Shown: positions 1 through 8,262, numbered from the stretch's first letter. The stretch is DNA of 64,000 nucleotides from CADCWK01 sp964244115 (GCA_964244115.1 CAXTHM010000007.1:13122-77121), one strand, 5' to 3'. Notes: generated by a model not told the origin, from the sequence alone. Translations and numbers: made by a program.

Positions 1-789
1 GCGGTTCAGCACGGCAAGCACATCATCTGCGAGAAGCCGATGTGCATCTCCCTCAAGGAGGCCGACGAGATCGTCGCCGCGGTCGACGCCGCCGGCATCA
101 CCTACATGTCCGGCCACAACGAGCTCTTCCACCCGGCACTGATCGCCGGGCGCCGCGCGATCGAGCAGGGCGTCGCCGGCAAGCCGTTCCTGATCCGGTC
201 GCACGAGTTCCCCGGCGGCTATAACAAATCCACCGTCCCCGGCCGTGAGCCCCTCGCGACCAACATGGTCGGCTGGCGCGCGAGCAAGGAGACGATGGGC
301 GGCGGCGTCCTGATCGACAAGGGCTACCACCCGACCTACATCCTGCTGGCGCTGGCCCGCAGCGAGCCGGTCAAGGTCACCGCGATGATGAACACCTTCG
401 TCGCCCAGATGGACGCCGAGGACACCGCCCTGGTCCTGGTCGAGTTCGCCGACGGCAGCATCGGCCAGATCTTCACCGGCGAGGGGTTCGTCTTCCCGGC
501 CAACGACGCCAAGTTCCATTTCGTCGGCTCGCAGGGCGAGATCTACGGCGACCGCGTCACCGCCCACATCAAGCCGCGCGGCTTCGATGAGGCCGCCACC
601 GTCGCGCCGAAGAACTACGCCGGCGACACGACGTTCGACGACGAGATCGCCCACTTCGTGGACGCCGTCGCGACCAAGCGCAAGCCGATCCAGGACCACT
701 ACGACGGCCGCCGCGTCCTGGAGGTCATCCAGGCCGCCTACCAGTCCGTCGAGACCGGCACCACGATCTCCCTGCCGCTCGAGCGGTAG
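1..789 (+). CDS. Gfo/Idh/MocA family oxidoreductase, 5'-truncated
   Basis: This NAD(P)-dependent sugar or inositol-type dehydrogenase is cut by the window edge. The frame is open from base 1 and reads HGKHIICEKPM, the conserved end of the Rossmann half where the Lys of EKP is catalytic. The N-terminal nucleotide-binding GxGxxG segment therefore lies outside the window. The visible 262 residues include the C-terminal alpha/beta substrate domain with GGGVLIDKGYHPTY, carrying the conserved Asp and His region. An ATG at 40 exists but lies inside the conserved motif, so it is not the start. The substrate cannot be named from sequence. Nothing downstream is co-directional within 400 bases. Confidence 0.9.
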   Translation, partial: AVQHGKHIICEKPMCISLKEADEIVAAVDAAGITYMSGHNELFHPALIAGRRAIEQGVAGKPFLIRSHEFPGGYNKSTVPGREPLATNMVGWRASKETMGGGVLIDKGYHPTYILLALARSEPVKVTAMMNTFVAQMDAEDTALVLVEFADGSIGQIFTGEGFVFPANDAKFHFVGSQGEIYGDRVTAHIKPRGFDEAATVAPKNYAGDTTFDDEIAHFVDAVATKRKPIQDHYDGRRVLEVIQAAYQSVETGTTISLPLER

Positions 790-904
790 TTCAGCGACGA
801 TTCGGAAGACCACCGGGCTACGCCCTCACCTTGAACGGCGAGGGCGCAGCCCGTTCTCGATGCGGTCGGTTCGCCATGCTCGATTCATCAAGGAATGTGA
901 CACG

Positions 905-1052
905 GAATCCGGGTAAACGGTCGGTGGACCCGTGCCCCCTCGGTGGCGGAGCATAGACCTCTCCCTCGACCCTCTCCGGCTCACCCGTTCGCTCACCCGC
1001 TGACGCGGCTCTCGCTGCGCTGCGGCTCCCAGGTGCCCAGAGAGGGGAGCCG
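905..1052 (+). repeat. Dispersed intergenic repeat, copy A
   Basis: The first part (905-926) matches 21 of 22 bases of the reverse complement of 35319-35340 (copy C), sharing GGGTAAACGGTCGGTG. The second part (about 951-1052) matches 29026-29122 (copy B), sharing GACCTCTCCC and a near-identical core at 991-1028 rich in CTCGCTGCGCTGCGG. All three copies are outside genes. Copy A thus links the two partial copies and is the most complete. The rest of 790-1201 holds no convincing gene; the antisense frames there are compositional. Confidence 0.7.
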
Positions 1053-1201
1053 TACGCATCTGCGGTTACGCACCAAGCTTCAACCCGAATCTCGTATGAG
1101 GTCCACCGAGAGGGGCCTGAGCGACCAGTCGTCTCGCCAGGCCAGCCGATCGTCAATGCGCCGGCAACCCATGTCTCACACATCCTGAAGCGCACAGACA
1201 G

Positions 1202-1230
1202 TTGCGGAAGCCATGATTCGGCGCTATGAT
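1202..1230 (+). promoter_or_regulatory. Sigma70-type promoter of the lysC leader
   Basis: A -35-like TTGCGG at 1202-1207 is separated by exactly 17 bases from a -10 TATGAT at 1225-1230. The expected transcription start is about 1237, which is the A of an ATG in frame with the Thr-rich leader peptide. Confidence 0.55.
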
Positions 1231-1236
1231 CCCCGC

Positions 1237-1404
1237 ATGGATCACCGTGTCGGATGCTTGACCCAGCCGGAAACGTCAGTCGAGTCGCCGCGTGCCGGTG
1301 GCTTGGTCGCGTCCGGCCGGATCTCGATGACCGGGACCACTACCTTGATGACCACCGCCGGGATCGGGATTACCGAGCCTGCCGTCGTGGTCTTCAGAGG
1401 GTAG
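1237..1404 (+). CDS. Candidate Thr-rich leader peptide of lysC
   Basis: This short frame of 55 codons ends with a Thr/Ile/Val-dense tail. Counting from the internal ATG at 1327, the last 25 residues contain seven Thr, two Ile and three Val, with MTGTTTLMTT at the front. It is followed 34 bases later by an intrinsic-terminator hairpin and then lysC. This layout matches amino-acid attenuators such as thrL of enterobacteria, where ribosome stalling at scarce charged tRNA controls read-through. The start may be 1237, giving a leaderless message from the promoter at 1202-1230, or 1327, where the upstream Shine-Dalgarno is weak. The role is inferred from layout and composition; threonine is a known feedback signal for aspartate kinases. 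Confidence 0.55.
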   Translation: MDHRVGCLTQPETSVESPRAGGLVASGRISMTGTTTLMTTAGIGITEPAVVVFRG

Positions 1405-1438
1405 CGAGCAGGACGCGACCATCTGAACGACGACGAGC

Positions 1439-1474
1439 AGGCGGGAGGCGACAAGCCCCCGCCTTTCCGTTTGT
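1439..1474 (+). terminator. Attenuator terminator upstream of lysC
   Basis: Arms 1439-1449 and 1455-1464 pair over 10 bp with one bulged A, around the loop GACAA, followed by TTTCCGTTTGT. An alternative pairing is possible between GCCTGC (1377-1382, just after the Thr codons) and GCAGGC (1437-1442). That would take up the upstream terminator arm and could act as an antiterminator. Confidence 0.6.
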
Positions 1475-1596
1475 CCCGACGATCGACAGGCAGTTGCACC
1501 AGCTTCCCGGGAGACGACGCGCATGACGATTCAGACTGGCTGCCGCGTCGGACAGCACGAGATGCCGACGCACGGTCGTGACGAAGGGTTGCCAGC

Positions 1597-3045
1597 ATGA
1601 TCGTCCTGAAGTTCGGCGGCACGTCCGTCGCCAACGCGGAGCGGGTCCGGGAGTCGGCGCGGATCGCGGAGTCGCAGCCCGCCCCCCGCGTCGTCGTCGT
1701 GTCGGCGGCCAGCGGCGTGACGAACCTGCTCCTGGAGGCCGCCCGGGGCGCGGCCGCCGGCAGTTCCCGCACGATGCTGAGGGCCGTCGCCACGATCCAC
1801 GAGATCCACGGCGAGATCATCGCCGGCCTGGACTCACCGTCGGAACGCGATGGCGCCCGGACGACCATCGACCGGCTCCACGCGCAACTGGACGAGACGC
1901 TGGCCGCGATCCTCCACGCCGGGGAGCTGGGCGGCCGTCACTCCGACCGGATCGTCTCGTTCGGCGAGAAGTCGATGAGCGTGCTGATGGCAGCCACCCT
2001 GCGCGATCGCGGCACGCCGGCCGATCACGTCTTCGCCGACACCGTCGTTGGCACGGACGACCGCTTCGGTGGCGCCCGGCTGGACCGCGCCCGCACGCGC
2101 GCCAACGCCCAGGCGGTCATCCGGCCGCTCCTCGATCGCGGGCGGACCGTGGTCGTGACCGGCTTCATCGGCCACGCTCCGGACGGATCGACGACCACCC
2201 TCGGCCGCGGTGGGTCCGACTACAGCGCGACGATCCTCGGCGCCGCCCTCGACGCCGACGAGGTCCAGATCTGGACCGATGTCCCAGGTGTCCTGAGCGC
2301 CGACCCGCGGCAGGTTGCCAGCGCCCGGGTGGTCCCGCAGATCAGCTACGAGGAGGCGCAGGAACTCGCCCACTTCGGCGCCAAGGTCCTCCACCCACGC
2401 ACCATCCGGCCGGCGGTCGCCCGGAACATCCCCGTCCGGATCCTGTCGACCTACGAAGCTGACAGACCCGGCACCGTCGTCACCCGCGAGCCGCTCGGCG
2501 ACGGCATCAAGGCCGTCACCGCGCTCAAGGGCCTGCTGCTGCTCACGATCGACGTCCAGGAGATGGAAGACCTCGCCGGGGCCGCCGCCGGGGTGTTCAC
2601 GACGCTCCACACCGACGGGGCCGAGGTCGCCTTCGCCGCCCAGGCATCGTCCCGGCGGCGGATGACCTACCTCGTCGACCAGGTCACCGGCGGCTGCGAG
2701 CGGCTCCGGGCCCGGATCCAGTCCGTCGTCGAGGAGTTCGAAGCCGAGGTCAACTGCACGGACGACGTCGCCCTCGTCGCGGTGGTCGGGGCCGGGGCGG
2801 CCGGGCAGCCCGCGACGATCGGCAGGATGCTCGGTACCCTGGAGCGCGAGGGCATCCCCGTCCTGGCACTCAACCAGCAGGATGCCAACGTCGCCCTCGT
2901 CGCCGCCGTGCCCGAGGCGAGCGTCGAGGCGGCGGTCCTGGCGCTCCACCGGGAGCTGGTCGAAGGCACGACCCCGGCACCGGTCAGTACCCAGCGCCGC
3001 CGGCGCCGCGGGTCCCTGCTGGACGAGCCGATCCGGGTCGGTTAG
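1597..3045 (+). CDS. lysC: Aspartate kinase
   Basis: Phosphorylates L-aspartate, the first step towards lysine, threonine and methionine. The 482-residue protein opens with the signature KFGGTSV (residues 5-11), followed by SFGEKSMS and a GGSDYSA region around residue 205. TDVPGV lies near residue 227, then SYEEAQELAHFGAKVLHP. The C-terminal 180 residues form the paired ACT domains that bind feedback amino acids. It is a monofunctional enzyme: there is no homoserine dehydrogenase domain. GAAGGG lies eight bases before the ATG. It is preceded by the Thr-rich leader and terminator, and followed by asd after 82 bases, so both are probably one attenuated transcript. Confidence 0.95.
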   Translation: MIVLKFGGTSVANAERVRESARIAESQPAPRVVVVSAASGVTNLLLEAARGAAAGSSRTMLRAVATIHEIHGEIIAGLDSPSERDGARTTIDRLHAQLDETLAAILHAGELGGRHSDRIVSFGEKSMSVLMAATLRDRGTPADHVFADTVVGTDDRFGGARLDRARTRANAQAVIRPLLDRGRTVVVTGFIGHAPDGSTTTLGRGGSDYSATILGAALDADEVQIWTDVPGVLSADPRQVASARVVPQISYEEAQELAHFGAKVLHPRTIRPAVARNIPVRILSTYEADRPGTVVTREPLGDGIKAVTALKGLLLLTIDVQEMEDLAGAAAGVFTTLHTDGAEVAFAAQASSRRRMTYLVDQVTGGCERLRARIQSVVEEFEAEVNCTDDVALVAVVGAGAAGQPATIGRMLGTLEREGIPVLALNQQDANVALVAAVPEASVEAAVLALHRELVEGTTPAPVSTQRRRRRGSLLDEPIRVG

Positions 3046-3127
3046 CGGTCGGATCCAGACTCCGATCACGTTCCATACCGTTCGGTCCCGAGTCGATCGC
3101 CCGAAGACGGGCACAGGAGAATCAGTC

Positions 3128-4186
3128 ATGGCGGATCAGCGAATCCCGTGCGCGGTCCTCGGTGCGACCGGCAACGTCGGCCAGCGGTTCGTCCAGTTGC
3201 TCGACCGGCACCCGTGGTTCCGACCGGCCGAACTCGTCGCGTCCGACCGGAGTGCCGGCCGCCCCTACCGCGAGGCGGCCGACTGGCGGGTCGACGCCGA
3301 GGTGCCGGAATCGGTCCGTGACCTGACGGTCCGGAGCTACGACGACGCGCTGGACAGTCCGATCGTCTTCTCGGCCCTGCCGGGTGAGGTTGCGGCCGAG
3401 ATCGAGCAGCGCATGGCGCGTAACGGCCACGCCGTCCTGACGAACACGAGCACCCACCGCATGGAACCCGACGTGCCGCTGATGATCGCCGAGGTCAACC
3501 CGGACCACGCCGCCGCGATCGCCTACCAGCAGGGACGGCGCGACTGGTCCGGGTTCATCGTCGCCAACGCCAACTGCTCGGCGATCCATCTGACCCTCGC
3601 GCTCAAGCCCATCCAGGCGGCCTTCGGGCTCGAAGCCGTCATGGTGACGACGCTCCAGGCGGTCTCCGGCGCGGGCTATCCCGGTGTCCCCTCGATGGAC
3701 ATGATCGACAACGTCGTGCCCTACATCGGCAACGAGGAGGAGAAGCTGGAGACCGAGCCGCGCAAGATGCTGGGCCAGTATCGCGACGGCCAGTTCATCG
3801 ACGCCGACTTCGTCCTCAGCACGACCTGCACGCGCGTCCCGGTCCGTGACGGGCACACCGAGAGCGTCAACGTGCGGCTCCGGATGCCGGCGACGCCCGA
3901 GGACGTGATCGACGCGATGGAGCGTTTCCAGGCGGCACCGCAACTGATGGTTCTGCCCTCCGCTCCGCGCCGCCCGATCGTCGTCCGTCGGGAGCACAAC
4001 CGCCCCCAGCCGGTCCTCGACCGGGAGATCGAGGGAGGCATGGCCTCCGTCGTCGGCCGGGTCCGGGTCTGCCCGCTGATGGGCATCAAGTTCGTCGTGC
4101 TCGGTCACAACACGCTGCGCGGGGCGGCCGGTGCCAGCATCCTCAACGCCGAGTTGCTGAAAGCGCAGGACATGCTGCCCATCTGA
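3128..4186 (+). CDS. asd: Aspartate-semialdehyde dehydrogenase
   Basis: Reduces aspartyl-4-phosphate to aspartate semialdehyde, using the product of the upstream kinase. It has 352 residues. GATGNVGQRF near residue 12 is the NADP-binding loop. NANCSA near residue 148 carries the catalytic Cys, and RDGHTES near residue 241 carries the active-site His. The long GYPGVPSMDMIDNVVPYIGNEE-type segment marks the archaeal/fungal-like class rather than the enterobacterial one. The ATG at 3128 is chosen because AGGAGA sits about nine bases upstream; the frame is open further 5' but overlaps lysC. A strong terminator follows at 4218. Confidence 0.94.
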   Translation: MADQRIPCAVLGATGNVGQRFVQLLDRHPWFRPAELVASDRSAGRPYREAADWRVDAEVPESVRDLTVRSYDDALDSPIVFSALPGEVAAEIEQRMARNGHAVLTNTSTHRMEPDVPLMIAEVNPDHAAAIAYQQGRRDWSGFIVANANCSAIHLTLALKPIQAAFGLEAVMVTTLQAVSGAGYPGVPSMDMIDNVVPYIGNEEEKLETEPRKMLGQYRDGQFIDADFVLSTTCTRVPVRDGHTESVNVRLRMPATPEDVIDAMERFQAAPQLMVLPSAPRRPIVVRREHNRPQPVLDREIEGGMASVVGRVRVCPLMGIKFVVLGHNTLRGAAGASILNAELLKAQDMLPI

Positions 4187-4217
4187 CGATCCCGCATCGA
4201 ACGTGAGCATGCGTCAA

Positions 4218-4254
4218 GGCGACCCTCCCGGAGTGATCGGGGAGGGTCGCCGTT
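4218..4254 (+). terminator. Intrinsic terminator after asd
   Basis: A perfect 12-bp stem (4218-4229 with 4240-4251) with a 10-base loop is followed by GTTT. It ends the lysC-asd unit before the MarR promoter. Confidence 0.75.
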
Positions 4255-4311
4255 TATCGAGCACGTTGACCAATCGATTTGGCGGACGTTCGGATTGCCG
4301 CTTTATATCGG

Positions 4312-4340
4312 TGGTCACACGGTTAGGAAGCCACTACACT
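4312..4340 (+). promoter_or_regulatory. Promoter of the MarR-family gene
   Basis: TGGTCA (4312-4317), a 17-base spacer and TACACT (4335-4340) match sigma70 consensus reasonably. The predicted start is about 4347, giving a leader of roughly 45 bases. Confidence 0.45.
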
Positions 4341-4391
4341 CCCGGGACGTACCGGCACGACCGCTCGGCCGAATGGGACAGGCAGGAAACG

Positions 4392-4970
4392 GTGGCTTAC
4401 GACACTCAGGCGATCGACGTACGGGACGCCCAACTCGCCGGATTCGACATCGAGGCGGAGGATGCCGTCCGGATCGAGCAGGTCCTCTACGCCCTGCCCG
4501 ATCTCTGGCAGGCCTACCAGCGCCGAATCCTCAAGCAGCAGCATTTCAAGGGCGTGACGACCGGTCAGGTCCGGTTGCTTAGTGTGCTGATGCACAATGC
4601 GCCCTGTTCGGTCGGCACCGTCGCCAACGCCCTGAACATCTCGATGGGTGCCGCCAGCGAGAGCGTCGACAAGCTGGTCGAGCTGGGTTACATCACCCGG
4701 AAGCACAGCAAGGTCGACCGGCGCCAGGTCATCCTCGACCTCACCGAGGAGGCCCGCGAGATCGCGGCCTCCGTCCGGCAGATGCGGATCGGTCAGGTCT
4801 CCCAGGTCTTCCAGCAGATGAACCCGTCCGAGCGCGACGGGTTCATCAAGGGGCTGCATCTCTATCGTGATGTCCTCGCCAACTACCCCCTGGTGAACGA
4901 GCAGGCCCGGACGGATGCCGCCGGACTCGACGCCATCGTCGATCCGGCGGTCGTCGGGACCGATCGGTAA
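4392..4970 (+). CDS. MarR-family transcriptional regulator
   Basis: Winged-helix DNA-binding protein of 192 residues. The helix-turn-helix lies around residues 55-115 (VGTVANALNISMGAASESVDKLVELGYI) and is followed by the wing with KVDRRQ and a conserved ILDLTEEAREI strand-helix. C-terminal helices probably form the dimer interface. The GTG at 4392 is preferred because AGGCAGGAA lies just upstream, and the earlier in-frame region contains the predicted promoter and terminator. No adjacent co-directional target gene is present, so its regulon and ligand are unknown. It is convergent with the site-2 protease across a 44-bp palindrome. Confidence 0.85.
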   Translation: MAYDTQAIDVRDAQLAGFDIEAEDAVRIEQVLYALPDLWQAYQRRILKQQHFKGVTTGQVRLLSVLMHNAPCSVGTVANALNISMGAASESVDKLVELGYITRKHSKVDRRQVILDLTEEAREIAASVRQMRIGQVSQVFQQMNPSERDGFIKGLHLYRDVLANYPLVNEQARTDAAGLDAIVDPAVVGTDR

Positions 4971-5044
4971 ACCTATGCTCGCGATCCGAGGGCGATTGTC
5001 CTCCCGCCGCCGATCCGGTCATCGGTGGGATCGCCGGGATCCGA

Positions 5045-5088
5045 GATAACGAAGGGGGAAGGGCGATCGCCCTTCCCCCTTCGTTATC
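5045..5088. terminator. 44-bp perfect palindrome, bidirectional terminator
   Basis: The two 22-base halves are exact reverse complements with no spacer, centred on GCGATCGC. It sits between convergent genes (stops at 4970 and 5119) and would form a hairpin of about 20 bp in either transcript. Confidence 0.75.
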
Positions 5089-5118
5089 CTCCCAGGCATG
5101 ACGATGAGCGATCAACGG

Positions 5119-6288
5119 CTACGGCGATGAAGCAGCTCGCTGCCGCTGTAGAGCGGCCCGGTCGACACCCGTCTTCAACTCCGAGCGCAACCGGAGGTTG
5201 TTCACGATCATCTCGCGGGAGAGCACGCCCACCGGGCGGCCATCCCGGACGACCGGCACCCGCGAGACCCCGCGTTCGGTCATCAGATGGAGCGCATCGA
5301 TCAGCGTCGTCTCCGGCTCGACGGCCACGACCCGGACCCAGGGCACCATCGCCTGGCTGGCCGCCACCCAGTCCCAGCGTTCCCGCGGCGTCCGGACGAT
5401 ATCCGTCAGGCTGAGGATGCCGCGCGGCGTGCCCTCATCCGTCACGACGAAGAACCGCTCGCCCATCCCGAGGATGCGCTCGTCGACGACCTGCCGGATC
5501 ATCTGGCGGCTGGGAACCATCTGGACGTGGTCGTCCATCGCCTGACTGGCCGTGACGCCCTTGAGGAGCGCGTTCATGCCCGACTGGGCACCGACCAGAC
5601 CCGAGTTGTTCTGGATGAACCAGCCGATCGCGAGCAGCCAGAGCCCGGAGAGGAACTGGCCCTGGAGGATCAGGAAGACGGCGATGGTGAAGAAGGCGAA
5701 GCCGACGATCTGGCCGCTCTGCGCCGCCCGCTCGTCGGCGCGGTCCTTGCTGCCCGTCCGCTGCCAGACGATCGCCCGGAGGATCCGGCCGCCATCCAGC
5801 GGATAGCCGGGGATGAGGTTGAAGACGGCGAGGAGCAGGTTCGCGACCCCGAGGTAGATCAGCGGCGCCTGGATGACCGGCTGATCCCCGACGGTAGCCA
5901 GGAGGCCGAGCAGCAGGAAGACGACCGCCAGGATGAAACTGACCGCTGGCCCGGCGGCGGCGATCCGCAGTTCCGCCCTGGCGGTCTGAGACTCACTGGC
6001 GAGTTCGGCGATGCCGCCGAAGACCAGCAGGGTGATCCGTTTGACCCGGATCCCGAGTCGCTGGGCGACGACGGCGTGGCCCAGCTCATGGGCGAGGATC
6101 GAGGCGATGTAGAGGGCGGCGGTGATGGCGCCGATCAGCCACTGGGCACCGGCACCGATGTCCGGGTACGCCTCGGGGGAGAAACCCGACGCGATCGACC
6201 ACGTCAGAAGGACGAAGATGATCGCGAGGCTCCAGTGCAGGAAGATCGGGATGCCCCGGAAGACGCCGAGGCGGAAAGGGGAGCCCAC
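5119..6288 (-). CDS. Site-2 protease family membrane metalloprotease with CBS domains
   Basis: Intramembrane zinc protease of the M50 family. HELGH, near residue 66, is the zinc-binding pair with catalytic Glu, and NLIPGYPLDGG gives the third ligand. Multiple hydrophobic segments surround both motifs. The C-terminal 130 residues form a CBS-domain pair, which in this subfamily often senses adenine nucleotides. The GTG at 6288 is preferred: AAGGA lies ten bases upstream of it, but only one base before the longer TTG start at 6297. It is the last gene of the minus-strand pentose-phosphate run, though a functional link is not evident. The substrate is unknown. Confidence 0.9.
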   Translation of the reverse strand: MGSPFRLGVFRGIPIFLHWSLAIIFVLLTWSIASGFSPEAYPDIGAGAQWLIGAITAALYIASILAHELGHAVVAQRLGIRVKRITLLVFGGIAELASESQTARAELRIAAAGPAVSFILAVVFLLLGLLATVGDQPVIQAPLIYLGVANLLLAVFNLIPGYPLDGGRILRAIVWQRTGSKDRADERAAQSGQIVGFAFFTIAVFLILQGQFLSGLWLLAIGWFIQNNSGLVGAQSGMNALLKGVTASQAMDDHVQMVPSRQMIRQVVDERILGMGERFFVVTDEGTPRGILSLTDIVRTPRERWDWVAASQAMVPWVRVVAVEPETTLIDALHLMTERGVSRVPVVRDGRPVGVLSREMIVNNLRLRSELKTGVDRAALQRQRAASSP

Positions 6289-6347
6289 GGTTCTCAAGTC
6301 CTTCTCGACGCTACGGACGCGCGGTCTGCGGCGCTCGAGCGGGACGA

Positions 6348-6656
6348 TTACTCGACGACGACCCCACGCCAGAAGGCGACGTGCCCCTTGATCTCGGCGG
6401 CGGCCTGCTTGGGTTCGGCGTAGTACCAGGCGGCGTCGCTGTTGACCTTGCCGTCGACGGACAGCGAGTAGTAGCTCGCCTCGCCCTTCCAGGGGCAGGT
6501 GCTGTGCGTCGCGCTCTCGACGAGGACGGAACGATCGACCGACGACAACGGGAAGTACTGGTTGCCCTCGACGACGACCGTCTGGTCACTCTCGGCGATG
6601 GTTCGACCGTTCCAGGTTGCTCTCACAGGATACTCCTCGTTCAGGTGGATCGACAT
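6348..6656 (-). CDS. DUF427 domain-containing protein
   Basis: A small 102-residue protein of the DUF427 beta-barrel family. It is recognised from VRATWNGRTIAESDQTVVVEGNQYFP near the start, CPWKGEASYYS in the middle, and the AWYYAEPKQAAAEIKGHVAFW ending. The conserved Cys-Pro-Trp-Lys and Tyr residues are present. Biochemical function is not established for the family. It lies 31 bases after rpiA on the same strand and probably shares its transcript. Confidence 0.88.
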   Translation of the reverse strand: MSIHLNEEYPVRATWNGRTIAESDQTVVVEGNQYFPLSSVDRSVLVESATHSTCPWKGEASYYSLSVDGKVNSDAAWYYAEPKQAAAEIKGHVAFWRGVVVE

Positions 6657-6687
6657 CAGAGACGTGTCTGAATCCGAAGCGAAGCAA

Positions 6688-7437
6688 TCAGTGGGCCACA
6701 GTGGGACGCAGTTCGCGAACCGTCATGTCCGCGTCGACGACATAGGCGGCGTGCGCGATCCCGAGGAAGAGCCCGTGATCGACTACTCCGGTCGTCATCT
6801 TCAGGGCGGCGGCCGTCGCGTTCGGATCGGACAGCGCACCGGTCGCGCAGTCGAAGATCAGGTTCTGGCTGTCGGTCCGGTACGACGACGGCGCATCGGA
6901 CCCGTTCATGTCGGTCATCCGCAATCGCGGGTTCAGACCCAGATGCCGGAGTCGAGCGAGCGTTCCCGGCCAGCCCAGCGCGACGACCTCGACGGGCAAC
7001 GGCATGCGGCTGCCGAGCCGGCTGACGAGCTTGGCCTCACCGGCGATCAGGACGAACCGCTGGCAGGAGATCGCGACCAGCTTCTCGAACAGCAGCGCCC
7101 CACCCCGCCCCTTGGTCGCATTGAGCGACGGGTCGATCTCGTCGGCCCCGTCGAGCCCTACGACGATCCGGTCGCCGGCTTCCAGCACGTCATTCAGCGT
7201 CCGGACCGGGATCCCCAGCGACCGGGCGAGCACGCCGGTGCGCTCACTGGTCGGGACGCCGACGATGCTCAGGCCATCCGCGACGCGACGACCGAGTTCC
7301 CGCACCAGCGCCTCGGCCGTGGACCCGGTGCCGAGGCCGACGATCATCCCGTCGCTGACCTCGTCGGCCGCTGCCCGGGCCAGCGCCGTGAGGGCCGGGT
7401 CCTGGGCGGCAGCGGCGCCGCTAGTCACCGGTCGCAT
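6688..7437 (-). CDS. rpiA: Ribose-5-phosphate isomerase A
   Basis: Interconverts ribose 5-phosphate and ribulose 5-phosphate. Family motifs are GLGTGSTAE (phosphate-binding loop), DGADEID (catalytic Asp) and KGRGGALLFEK (catalytic Lys and Glu). The total is 249 residues, slightly longer than the usual 220-230 because of an Ala-rich N-terminus. The ATG at 7437 overlaps the end of pgl by 17 bases; a GTG at 7428 is an equally possible start. The overlap implies translational coupling with pgl in the pentose-phosphate operon. Confidence 0.93.
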   Translation of the reverse strand: MRPVTSGAAAAQDPALTALARAAADEVSDGMIVGLGTGSTAEALVRELGRRVADGLSIVGVPTSERTGVLARSLGIPVRTLNDVLEAGDRIVVGLDGADEIDPSLNATKGRGGALLFEKLVAISCQRFVLIAGEAKLVSRLGSRMPLPVEVVALGWPGTLARLRHLGLNPRLRMTDMNGSDAPSSYRTDSQNLIFDCATGALSDPNATAAALKMTTGVVDHGLFLGIAHAAYVVDADMTVRELRPTVAH

Positions 7438-8215
7438 CCGGCCGCCGAGCGAGGTTGGCCGCGGCAGCCTCATCCACCAGCCAGAGCAACTGGCCACCCG
7501 TGGGCCGGATGATCTGCGATGGCAGCGTGTCGACGTCGACCGGCCCGTCCAGGACCCTGGCCAACGTCTCGGCCTTGCCGGCCCCGCCGACCAGGAAGGC
7601 GACGAGGTGAGCCGCGTTGACCAGCGGTGCCGACAGCGTCAGCCGGGTCGAATCGAGCTTCGGCACGTAGTTGGAGACGGCGAACCGCTCGGTCTCGTGG
7701 ATCGCGTCCGTCCCGGGGAACAGCGACAGCGTGTGGCCGTCGTCGCCCATGCCGAGGAAGACGAGATCGAAACGCGGCGTACTGTCCACCTCGTTGAAGA
7801 CCGTCTTGAGCTGGGTCGCGTACATCTCCGCCGCCAGATTCGCGTCCGGGATATTCGTCGGGAACGGGTTGATCCGGCTTGGCTCGACGTCGACCTTATC
7901 CAGGAATGTACGTCGGGCCTCCCCGGAGTTGCTCTCGGGGCTGTCCTCCGGGACGAAGCGCTCGTCGCCCCAGAAGAACTCGATGTCCCGCCAGGCGACA
8001 GTGTCGCGGTAGGGCGGCTCCGCGAGCAACTGGCCCATCCGCTTCGGGGTCGATCCGCCGGACAGCGCGATGAACGCATGACCGGTCGCACCGGCCACGG
8101 TCGTCGCCAGCAGCGCGGCCGCTGCCTGGGCCAGCGCCTCACCATCGGCATGGACCCGGACGGTCCCGCGCTCGCCATAGTCGATCGTCCTCGACGGAAC
8201 CTCGGTCACGCTCAT
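7421..8215 (-). CDS. pgl: 6-phosphogluconolactonase (DevB/Pgl type)
   Basis: Hydrolyses 6-phosphogluconolactone, the second oxidative step after Zwf. The 264-residue protein has ALSGGSTPKRM (substrate phosphate loop), FFWGDERFVP and LGMGDDGHTLSLFPG, all diagnostic of the glucosamine-6-phosphate isomerase-like fold. It lies between opcA (47 bases away) and rpiA (overlapping), in pathway order. Confidence 0.95.
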   Translation of the reverse strand: MSVTEVPSRTIDYGERGTVRVHADGEALAQAAAALLATTVAGATGHAFIALSGGSTPKRMGQLLAEPPYRDTVAWRDIEFFWGDERFVPEDSPESNSGEARRTFLDKVDVEPSRINPFPTNIPDANLAAEMYATQLKTVFNEVDSTPRFDLVFLGMGDDGHTLSLFPGTDAIHETERFAVSNYVPKLDSTRLTLSAPLVNAAHLVAFLVGGAGKAETLARVLDGPVDVDTLPSQIIRPTGGQLLWLVDEAAAANLARRPDATGD

Positions 8216-8262
8216 GTCTGTTCCTCTTCCGGTACGGCGCAGGTCTGTTCGGTGGACGGAGA

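Noticed and set aside
818..1195. Antisense frame of 125 codons near copy A of the repeat
   Set aside because: No ribosome site or family; it crosses the repeat, whose Arg/Ser/Gly translation is typical of intergenic repeats.
1202..1596. Lysine riboswitch or T-box upstream of lysC
   Set aside because: No conserved lysine-riboswitch or T-box sequence blocks are seen; the Thr-rich leader and terminator explain the region better.
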